This document shows positions 5,977 to 12,967 of a stretch of 17,962 nt of DNA, piece after piece (within the stretch, counting starts at the first letter, position 1; every line of letters starts with the position of its first letter). The notes below the pieces were generated by a model that had not been told where the DNA came from, ran no database searches, and saw only the letters and a list, made by a program, of their open reading frames with translations. The stretch spans positions 14,177-32,138 of the forward strand of contig DFFO01000039.1 of assembly GCA_002369255.1 (NCBI GenBank), read 5' to 3'. The DNA comes from Lachnospiraceae bacterium UBA3774 (lineage in GTDB: Bacteria; Bacillota; Clostridia; Lachnospirales; Lachnospiraceae). The position numbers were made by a program, and so were the translations under genes.

Positions 5977-8265
5977 ATGGAAAAAATGGAAGAATTAGAC
6001 GGCAAGATAAAGGAGATGGCGCAGCGTATAAAAGACCTGCGCGAGCTGCTCGATATTTCCGTAGAGGAGATGGCAAAAAAGACCGATACCACCCCTGAGG
6101 AATATGCGGAGTGCGAAGAGGGAAAGAGCGATCTGAACTTTACCTTTATATATCGCTGTGCGAACGCATTTAAAGTCAACGTCACCGACATCATCGAGGG
6201 CGCAAGCCCGAAGCTTTTGTCATATACTGTCACAAGGACAGGCGCGGGACAAAAGATATCTCAGGCGCATGGCATGACCTATTACAATCTTGCCTATGCC
6301 TTCCAAAACAGAATAGCCGAACCGCTTTATGTAAAAAGCATCTATGATCCGGACGCGGAAAACAGACCTATCGAGGTCACGAGCCACGAGGGGCAGGAGT
6401 GCGATATCGTAATAGAAGGCCATCTTTTGGTTCAGATAGGCGATCACAAGGAAATCCTGGGCCCGGGCGACAGCGTTTATTACGATTCAAGCACGCCTCA
6501 CGGCATGATAGCCACAAACGGCCGCGACTGCATTTTCTATGCGATAGTGCTCAACCCCAGCGGCGAGCCGATCCCCGAGCTTGTGGACGCTCCCGCGGTG
6601 GAAGACAAATCCGTTCACATCGTGGACGAAAAACCGCGTCTGTACCGCAATTTCATCGACGTAGAGGAGAATGAGAACGGCACGCCTACTTCCATTACGT
6701 TTAAAAATACCGAAAACTTCAATTTTGCTTATGATATAGTCGGTGAGCTGGCAAAGACAAAACCGGACAAGCTCGCCATGCTTTACGTGGACAGAGACGG
6801 CAACGACCGCCGTTTTACCTTCCGTGACATGAAGCGCGGCAGCTCTCAGTGCGCGAATTACTTCAAATCCCTCGGCATACACAAGGGCGATCGCGTAATG
6901 CTGGTATTAAAACGCCATTATCAATTCTGGTTTGCGATGCTGGGCTTAAACAAACTCGGCGCGATAGCCATCCCGGCTACCTGTCAGCTTCTTGAACATG
7001 ACTTTACCTACCGCTTTGAAACGGCCGGAGTTTCCGCCATCATCTGTACTGCTGACGGCGATACGGCGCACCAGGCGGAGCTTGCGGCGGCAAAATATGA
7101 CAAACCGCTGATAAAAATGATAGTAAACGGCGAGCGTGAAGGCTGGAGAAGCTTTGACGAAGAATATACCGCATACAGCTCCCACTTTAAGCGCACGGAG
7201 CTTTCACCCGGCGGCGACGATACCATGCTGATGTTCTTTACGTCGGGAACGTCCGGATATCCCAAGATCGCCATGCACAGCTACAAATATGCGCTCGGAC
7301 ATTTCCATACGGCGCGGTACTGGCACAACGTCGATCCGGAAGGACTGCATTTTACCATCTCGGATACCGGCTGGGCAAAGGCAATGTGGGGCAAGCTTTA
7401 CGGACAGTGGCTTTGCGAGGCAGCGACCTTTGTTTACGATTTTGACAGGTTTGACTCGGAAAAAATACTCCCGATGTTTGCGAAATATCATATCACTACT
7501 TTTTGCGCGCCGCCTACAATGCTGCGCATGATGATAAGGGAAGACATCGGAAAGTATGACTTTTCTTCCGTAAAACACATGTCAACGGCTGGAGAAGCGC
7601 TCAATCCCGAAGTTTACCGTCAGTTTGAAAAAGCGACGGGACTGCAGATACACGAGGGCTTCGGGCAGTCGGAAAGCACGATGATCATAGGAAACATGGT
7701 CGGCGCTCCCCACAAGATAGGTTCCATGGGAAAACCGGCGCCCATCTACGACGTTGCGCTTTTGGACGCTGACGGAAATCCCGTAAAACCCGGTGAAAAC
7801 GGCGAGATCTGCATAAATATCAAAGACGGCCTGCCCTGCGGTCTGACTACGGGATATTACAATAATCCGGAGGAAACGGAAAAAGCCATGCACGACGGCT
7901 GGTATCATACCGGAGACGTGGCATGGGTGGATGAGAGCGGATTTTACTGGTACGTGGGACGCGTGGACGATGTTATCAAGTCATCCGGCTACCGCATAGG
8001 CCCGTTTGAAATAGAAAACGTCATTATGGAGCTGCCTTACGTTCTTGAATGCGGGGTAAGCGCCGCGCCCGATGAGGTAAGAGGACAGGTGGTAAAGGCG
8101 AGCATAGTACTTACAAAAGGTACGAAGCCCACGGAAGAGCTCAAAAAAGAGATTCAGAGCTATGTCAAGGCAAATACCGCCCCGTACAAGTACCCGAGGA
8201 TTATTGTTTTCAGAGACGAGCTTCCAAAGACCGTTACGGGCAAGATCCAGAGGTCTCTGCTTTAA
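5977..8265 (+). CDS. XRE-cupin-acyl-CoA synthetase fusion, copy 2
   Basis: This 762-residue tandem paralogue of the previous gene has the same order: helix-turn-helix (about 10-80), cupin (about 125-195), and AMP-forming acyl-CoA synthetase to the end. It has TSGTSGYPK at 422-430, an intact YHTGD motif (Gly646), SSGYRIGPFEIE and Lys756 in TGKIQR. The first cupin histidine of copy 1 is a glutamate here (PIEVTSHEGQE), so metal binding may differ. Start ATG 5977 has AGGGAAAG six bases upstream; an ATG three codons later is possible. The two copies share long near-identical stretches throughout the synthetase, and the linkers and N-termini diverge more. That pattern fits an old duplication with divergence, perhaps for two related acids. 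A small hairpin GGCTTT/AAAGCC lies in the 61-base gap before it. Confidence 0.9.
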   Translation: MEKMEELDGKIKEMAQRIKDLRELLDISVEEMAKKTDTTPEEYAECEEGKSDLNFTFIYRCANAFKVNVTDIIEGASPKLLSYTVTRTGAGQKISQAHGMTYYNLAYAFQNRIAEPLYVKSIYDPDAENRPIEVTSHEGQECDIVIEGHLLVQIGDHKEILGPGDSVYYDSSTPHGMIATNGRDCIFYAIVLNPSGEPIPELVDAPAVEDKSVHIVDEKPRLYRNFIDVEENENGTPTSITFKNTENFNFAYDIVGELAKTKPDKLAMLYVDRDGNDRRFTFRDMKRGSSQCANYFKSLGIHKGDRVMLVLKRHYQFWFAMLGLNKLGAIAIPATCQLLEHDFTYRFETAGVSAIICTADGDTAHQAELAAAKYDKPLIKMIVNGEREGWRSFDEEYTAYSSHFKRTELSPGGDDTMLMFFTSGTSGYPKIAMHSYKYALGHFHTARYWHNVDPEGLHFTISDTGWAKAMWGKLYGQWLCEAATFVYDFDRFDSEKILPMFAKYHITTFCAPPTMLRMMIREDIGKYDFSSVKHMSTAGEALNPEVYRQFEKATGLQIHEGFGQSESTMIIGNMVGAPHKIGSMGKPAPIYDVALLDADGNPVKPGENGEICINIKDGLPCGLTTGYYNNPEETEKAMHDGWYHTGDVAWVDESGFYWYVGRVDDVIKSSGYRIGPFEIENVIMELPYVLECGVSAAPDEVRGQVVKASIVLTKGTKPTEELKKEIQSYVKANTAPYKYPRIIVFRDELPKTVTGKIQRSLL

Positions 8266-8269
8266 AAAT

Positions 8270-8938
8270 ATGAATTATAAAAGAATAACGCTGCTTTCGG
8301 GACACTATGGCAGCGGAAAGACGAATATCGCAGTAAATATGGCTGCCCGGCTTGCAGGTATGAACCTGAAAAAAAAGACGGCGCTCGCGGATCTGGATAT
8401 AGTAAATCCGTATTTTCGCTCCGCGGACAGCCGCAGCGAGCTTGAGGCGCTCGGCGTTTATCTGATCTGCTCGGAGTATGCAAATACAAATATAGACGCT
8501 CCGGCCATGCCGCAGGAAATGTATTCCATAGTGGACGATAAGGAAATGACGGCGGTCATCGACGTCGGAGGCGACGAGAGAGGCGCGCTGGCACTTGGCA
8601 GGATATCCGACAGGATCAGACAGGAAGCGGACTATGACATGTATCTGGTCATCAACAGGTTCCGCCCGCTGACTCCCGACGCAGAGAGCATTTTGGAAGT
8701 AAAAAAAGAAATAGAAGACGCATGCAGGCTTCCGTTTACCGGAATAATCAATTGTTCCAATCTCGGAGCGGAGACCACTGCGCAGGTGATAAGATCATCA
8801 TACGGTTTTGCGGACGAAGTCTCGCGGCTATGCAAGCTTCCGCTGCGCGCTCTGGCAGTATCGGAAACGCTTGCGGGGCAGATCACTGACGCGCCCTGCG
8901 AAATATTTCCGATGCGGCTTCAGAAAAGACCGGTATAA
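8270..8938 (+). CDS. P-loop ATPase of the MinD/ParA-like (SIMIBI) class, unknown role
   Basis: This 222-residue soluble protein has Walker A GHYGSGKT at residues 11-18, DLDIVNPYFRS near 41-51 (the D-x-D...P pattern seen in MinD/ParA/CobB-like proteins) and DVGGDERG near 98-105 as the switch II region. It begins four bases after the preceding stop. No clear ribosome binding site precedes ATG 8270, so it is probably translated by coupling; a longer in-frame start inside the upstream gene is less likely. It sits directly before the oxidoreductase genes. A role in iron-sulfur or cofactor handling for that enzyme is possible, but the classical Mrp/NBP35 CxxC is not visible, so this is speculation. 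Confidence 0.8.
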   Translation: MNYKRITLLSGHYGSGKTNIAVNMAARLAGMNLKKKTALADLDIVNPYFRSADSRSELEALGVYLICSEYANTNIDAPAMPQEMYSIVDDKEMTAVIDVGGDERGALALGRISDRIRQEADYDMYLVINRFRPLTPDAESILEVKKEIEDACRLPFTGIINCSNLGAETTAQVIRSSYGFADEVSRLCKLPLRALAVSETLAGQITDAPCEIFPMRLQKRPV

Positions 8939-8950
8939 AAGGAGGTTATA

Positions 8951-9157
8951 ATGGCAAAAGTAACGTTTAAGGTAGATTACTGCAAGGGCTGCGGACTGTG
9001 CGTATCCGCGTGTCCCAAAAACATTCTCGCGCTTTCGCCGGAAAAGATAAACAAAAAAGGTCATCATCCCGCGGAAATAACAGATCAGGAGGCCTGTATA
9101 GGCTGCGCAAGCTGCGCGATCATATGTCCTGACTGTATCATAAAAGTGGAAAGGTAG
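8951..9157 (+). CDS. vorD: 2-oxoacid:ferredoxin oxidoreductase, delta subunit (2[4Fe-4S] ferredoxin)
   Basis: This 68-residue protein carries two ferredoxin motifs: C11xxC14xxC17xxxCP and C49xxC52xxC55xxxCP. Each should hold a [4Fe-4S] cluster passing electrons between the catalytic subunits and free ferredoxin. AAAGGAGG is ideally placed before ATG 8951. As the separate small subunit placed first, followed by alpha, beta and gamma, it shows the four-subunit VOR/KOR arrangement rather than the single-chain pyruvate enzyme. The symbol assumes the branched-chain (VOR) type; korD would be the equivalent name. Confidence 0.85.
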   Translation: MAKVTFKVDYCKGCGLCVSACPKNILALSPEKINKKGHHPAEITDQEACIGCASCAIICPDCIIKVER

Positions 9158-9165
9158 GTAATGAT

Positions 9166-10230
9166 ATGGCAGAAAAAGTACTGATGAAGGGAAATGAAGC
9201 TATAGCTGAGGCGGCTATCATAGCGGGCTGCCGTCATTACTTCGGATATCCGATCACTCCTCAGACGGAGATTGCCGCGTATATGGCAAAAAGAATGCCC
9301 AAGATCGGAGGCACCTTCCTGCAGGCTGAAAGCGAGCTTGCGGCCATCAGCATGGTCTATGGCGCCTCGGCTGCCGGAAAGAGAGTCATGACTTCCAGCT
9401 CCAGCCCGGGAATATCCTTAAAGAGCGAAGGAATATCATATATTGCAGGCTCTGATCTTCCTGCCGTAATAGTAAACGCACAGCGCGGCGGCCCGGGACT
9501 TGGCGGTATCCAGCCCAGCCAGTCGGATTATTTCCAGGCCACCAGAGGCGGCGGCCACGGCGATTATCATATGATAGTGCTGACGCCGGATTCCGTTCAG
9601 GAAATGGCTGAGCTTACCGTAAAAGCATTTGATCTTGCGGACAAATACCGTATGCCGGTCATGATCCTTGCGGACGGAACGATAGGGCAGATGATGGAAC
9701 CGGTATCGTTTGATTTTGAGGTAAAAGCCGCTCCCCAAAAACCCTGGGCGACCACCGGCACTCAGATGAAGAGAAGCCACAACGTGGTAAATTCGCTGTA
9801 CTTAAAGCCCGACGAGCTTGAACGCACGAATTTTGAAAGATTTGAAAAATACGAAACAATAAAGAAAAACGAAGCTTTATACGAAGAATATATGATGGAT
9901 GACGCCGAGATCGTGGTGGCAGCCTTCGGAATAGCCGCAAGAGTCAGCAAAAACGCTGTAGTCGCGGCAAGAAAGGAAGGCATAAAGGTCGGCCTGATAA
10001 GACCCGTTACGGTATGGCCCTTCCCCGATGAGCCTTTTGCGAAGGCCGCAAAAACAGCAAAACAGTTCATCAGCGTAGAGCTCAGTATGGGACAGATGAT
10101 CGAGGACGTAAAGCTTGCCACGGGCTGCAAGGTTCCCGTCACTCTCTGCAACCGCGTGGGAGGAATGATCCCCAGCCCCGCAGAGGTTCTTGACGCTATC
10201 AGAAATGCGGCAAAAGGAGGTAAAAACTGA
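9166..10230 (+). CDS. vorB: 2-oxoacid:ferredoxin oxidoreductase, alpha subunit (VorB/KorA-like)
   Basis: This 354-residue subunit contains the family starts MKGNEAIAEAAIIAGC and FGYPITPQTEIAAYMA, then SSSSPGISLKSEGISY and the signature RGGPGLGGIQPSQSDY. In the family this chain binds part of the thiamine diphosphate and the 2-oxoacid at the interface with the beta subunit. Its length and motifs resemble proteins annotated as 3-methyl-2-oxobutanoate dehydrogenase subunit VorB. The substrate preference (branched-chain, 2-oxoglutarate or aryl) cannot be fixed from these motifs alone. The start follows the ferredoxin stop by eight bases. Its TGA overlaps the next ATG (TGATG), showing coupled translation. 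Confidence 0.9.
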   Translation: MAEKVLMKGNEAIAEAAIIAGCRHYFGYPITPQTEIAAYMAKRMPKIGGTFLQAESELAAISMVYGASAAGKRVMTSSSSPGISLKSEGISYIAGSDLPAVIVNAQRGGPGLGGIQPSQSDYFQATRGGGHGDYHMIVLTPDSVQEMAELTVKAFDLADKYRMPVMILADGTIGQMMEPVSFDFEVKAAPQKPWATTGTQMKRSHNVVNSLYLKPDELERTNFERFEKYETIKKNEALYEEYMMDDAEIVVAAFGIAARVSKNAVVAARKEGIKVGLIRPVTVWPFPDEPFAKAAKTAKQFISVELSMGQMIEDVKLATGCKVPVTLCNRVGGMIPSPAEVLDAIRNAAKGGKN

Positions 10231-10982
10231 TGGTAGTATTTGACAAACCCAAATCACTTGCGGACATACCTTTTCATTACTGCCCCGGCTGCACCCATGG
10301 CATAGTTCACAGGCTTGTTGCAGAAGCGATAGACGAGCTCGGCATAGAAGGCCGCACCATAGGCATAGCCCCGGTAGGCTGTTCGGTCATGGCTTATGAT
10401 TACTTCAACTGCGATATGATCGAGGCCGCTCACGGCCGCGCCCCGGCGGTAGCTACCGGCGTAAAGCGTGCGGATCCGGAAAACAACATTGTCTTTACGT
10501 ATCAGGGCGACGGAGACCTTGCTTCCATCGGTATGGCGGAAACGGTTCATTCCGCCGCCAGAAATGAAAACATTACGATCATATTTATAAACAATGCCAT
10601 CTACGGCATGACAGGCGGACAGATGGCGCCTACGTCGCTTCCCGGCCAGATTACCCAGACTTCTCCTTACGGAAGAGACGTAAAGCATTGCGGATATCCG
10701 GTAAAGGTATGCGAAATGCTCGCTCAGCTTGAAGGACCGGAATACCTTGAAAGAGTCGCGGTCAACTCCGTGCCTCATATCAGGGCGGCAAAAAAAGCCA
10801 TCAAAAAAGCTTTTGAAAATCAGATAAACGGCAAGGGCTTTTCACTTATCGAAGTCATTTCATCGTGCCCCACAAACTGGGGAATGACTCCGGAAAAAGC
10901 GCTCAAATGGATCGACGACGCAATGATCCCTTATTATCCTCTCGGAGTATACAAGGATCGCAGCGCGCAGAAAGGAGAATAA
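10230..10982 (+). CDS. vorA: 2-oxoacid:ferredoxin oxidoreductase, beta (thiamine diphosphate) subunit
   Basis: This 250-residue subunit has the thiamine diphosphate motif GDGD (93-96) followed by NN (121-122) and YGMTGGQ, which bind the magnesium and diphosphate. CPGC (18-21) and VGCS (near Cys51) are the positions where the beta subunits of this family carry cysteines. The protein lies fully in the cytoplasm. It overlaps the alpha gene by one base and has AAAGGAGG upstream. The full set delta-alpha-beta-gamma is intact, so the oxidoreductase is probably active. It catalyses 2-oxoacid + CoA + oxidised ferredoxin to acyl-CoA + CO2 and can run in reverse with strong reductant. Confidence 0.9.
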   Translation: MVVFDKPKSLADIPFHYCPGCTHGIVHRLVAEAIDELGIEGRTIGIAPVGCSVMAYDYFNCDMIEAAHGRAPAVATGVKRADPENNIVFTYQGDGDLASIGMAETVHSAARNENITIIFINNAIYGMTGGQMAPTSLPGQITQTSPYGRDVKHCGYPVKVCEMLAQLEGPEYLERVAVNSVPHIRAAKKAIKKAFENQINGKGFSLIEVISSCPTNWGMTPEKALKWIDDAMIPYYPLGVYKDRSAQKGE

Positions 10983-10985
10983 AAA

Positions 10986-11516
10986 ATGACTACGCATTAT
11001 CTTTTCGCGGGCTTCGGCGGACAGGGAATCCTCTTTTCCGGAAAGCTTCTTGCATACAAAGGGCTGATCGAGGGCAAAAACGTAAGCTGGCTGCCTTCAT
11101 ACGGACCTGAAATGCGCGGCGGCACGGCAAGCTGCAGCGTCATCATCAGCGACGAGCCTATAGGCGCGCCGATAGTTCTTGAACCGGACGTTCTGATAGC
11201 CATGAACCTGCCTTCACTTGACAGATACGAGGGCAGCGTGGTTCCGGGAGGAAAAGTTTACGTAGATTCCTCTTTGATAGAAAGAAAGCTTGAAAGGACC
11301 GATATAGAAGGCGTTTATATACCTGCGACAAAGCTCGCCGGAGAAAACGGTATGGACGGTCTTGCAAATATGATCATCGCGGGAAAGATCATCGCCGACG
11401 CAAAAGAGTGGAACGAAGAGTCCATAGAAAAAGCGCTCGGAAAATGTATTTCCGCAAGACATGCGGACATGCTCGAAATAAATCGCAAGGCGCTTTTATC
11501 GGGCAGGGATTTTTAA
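10986..11516 (+). CDS. vorC: 2-oxoacid:ferredoxin oxidoreductase, gamma subunit
   Basis: This 176-residue subunit starts with FAGFGGQGILFSGKLLA and contains PSYGPEMRGGTASCSV, both marks of the gamma domain (pyruvate/ketoisovalerate oxidoreductase catalytic domain family), which helps CoA binding and assembly. GAAAGGAGA precedes ATG 10986, and only three bases separate it from the beta gene. Its length matches stand-alone gamma subunits. With its neighbours it forms a complete four-gene enzyme. Confidence 0.9.
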   Translation: MTTHYLFAGFGGQGILFSGKLLAYKGLIEGKNVSWLPSYGPEMRGGTASCSVIISDEPIGAPIVLEPDVLIAMNLPSLDRYEGSVVPGGKVYVDSSLIERKLERTDIEGVYIPATKLAGENGMDGLANMIIAGKIIADAKEWNEESIEKALGKCISARHADMLEINRKALLSGRDF

Positions 11517-11551
11517 ACAGCGGCAGCCGCAAAAAGCTGCGGGGAGTTTGT

Positions 11552-12967
11552 ATGAGAGAGATATTTATCAGTGATATCACCATAAAAAAATATACAAGAG
11601 GAACGGAAGGAGACCTCACCTTCAAGGAAAAGCTTGAAATTGCGAGGCGTCTTGACAGGCTCGGCGTGTCGGCGATCGAGATAGAAAAGATAAAAGACGC
11701 AAAAGCAGACAGCCTCCTTATAAAGACTATTGCGAAAGAACTGAAAAACAGTTCTCTCGCGGTTTCCGCCGGGCTTACGCCGGAGTCCGTAGAGGCAACG
11801 TGGCAGGCGGTAAAGGACGCCGTGCATCCGAGGCTTCAGATAGTGGCTCCCGTCAGTCCATCCCGTATGGAATACGTATATCACAAAAAAGGCGACGCGC
11901 TGATAGACTCAGTCTCAGAGTGCGTCCGTTATGCTAAAACTCTTTGCAAAAACGTTGAGTTTGTGGCAAACGACGCGACAAGAGCCGACTACGGTTTTCT
12001 GAAAAAGATCATTACGGTGGCCATCGAGGCCGGAGCCGATATCGTGACTGTATATGACTCGGCGGGCCGTATGCTCCCGGAAGAATTAAAATCCTTTATT
12101 ACGGTACTCATAAAAGATATTCCGCAGCTTGAAGACATAGGACTCGGAGTCGGATGTTCAAATGAGCTTGATCTTGCACAGGCTTGCGCCGTGGCAGCTA
12201 TCGAGGCCGGAGCGGACGAAATAAAAGCTTCCGCGCTGGACGTAAACCGCGTATCGCTCGACGCCATATCAAAGCTTCTTACGGAAAAAGCAGACACGAT
12301 AGGCGCGACCTGTTCTCTCAGAAGAGCCGAGATGAAAAAGCTTCTTTCAGAAATAAAGACTATCTGCGAGGATTCCAAGGGCAACCGCTCTCCGTTTGAA
12401 GACGGCGTGAGAGAGCATACGGATATGACTTTTTCCGACAAAGACGACCTTGACGTGCTTGTAAAAGGAATTGAAGCGCTGGGGTACGACCTTGGCGAGA
12501 GCGACACTATGAAGGTCTGGAACTCGTTTAAAAAGGTAGTCGGAAAGAAAAACGAGATCGACAGCAAAGAACTTGATATTATCATTGCCGCAGAGGCTAT
12601 GCAGGTCCCGGAGACCTACGTTTTGGAAAATTATATAGTTACCACCGGAAACGCGGTGGATATCCTGGCTCACGTAAAAATGAAAAAGGGCGAGGAAATA
12701 TTTGACGGGCTCTCGCTTGGCGACGGTCCTATAGACGCGGCTTTTCTGGCTATCGAAAAGATCACGGGCTGCCACTATGAGCTGGACGATTTCCAGATAC
12801 AGGCGATCTCAGAGGGTCACGAGGCGATGGGTCAGACGATAGTCAAGCTTCGTCACGGAGGAAAGATCTACTCCGGCAGAGGCACTTCCACGGATATCGT
12901 AGGCTCTGGCATAAAGGCTTACATCAATGCGCTCAACAAGATAGTTTATGAGGAGAATAACGAATGA
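11552..12967 (+). CDS. LeuA-like protein with degenerate catalytic site and intact LeuA-type C-terminal domain
   Basis: This 471-residue protein has the layout of 2-isopropylmalate/homocitrate synthases: a TIM barrel (about 1-270), a linker, and a LeuA dimerisation/allosteric domain (about 335-470) with GDGPIDAA at 390-397 and SGRGTSTDIVGSG. The catalytic motifs are altered. The usual TTLRDGEQ is TIKKYTRG, so the substrate Arg and metal Asp become Lys12 and Lys13. The metal-binding HxHND is GCSNE (Gly201, Ser203), and the GERAGN region reads LDVNRVS. It is therefore unlikely to be a normal isopropylmalate synthase and may be a sensor or have a new reaction. ATG 11552 with GGGGAG upstream was preferred; the longer frame overlaps vorC. 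Its last bases overlap the next start (ATGA). Confidence 0.85.
   Translation: MREIFISDITIKKYTRGTEGDLTFKEKLEIARRLDRLGVSAIEIEKIKDAKADSLLIKTIAKELKNSSLAVSAGLTPESVEATWQAVKDAVHPRLQIVAPVSPSRMEYVYHKKGDALIDSVSECVRYAKTLCKNVEFVANDATRADYGFLKKIITVAIEAGADIVTVYDSAGRMLPEELKSFITVLIKDIPQLEDIGLGVGCSNELDLAQACAVAAIEAGADEIKASALDVNRVSLDAISKLLTEKADTIGATCSLRRAEMKKLLSEIKTICEDSKGNRSPFEDGVREHTDMTFSDKDDLDVLVKGIEALGYDLGESDTMKVWNSFKKVVGKKNEIDSKELDIIIAAEAMQVPETYVLENYIVTTGNAVDILAHVKMKKGEEIFDGLSLGDGPIDAAFLAIEKITGCHYELDDFQIQAISEGHEAMGQTIVKLRHGGKIYSGRGTSTDIVGSGIKAYINALNKIVYEENNE

Noticed and set aside
9166..11516. Indolepyruvate oxidoreductase (IorAB)
   Set aside because: That enzyme has two subunits with a large ferredoxin-bearing alpha chain. 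Here there are four separate small subunits in the order delta-alpha-beta-gamma.
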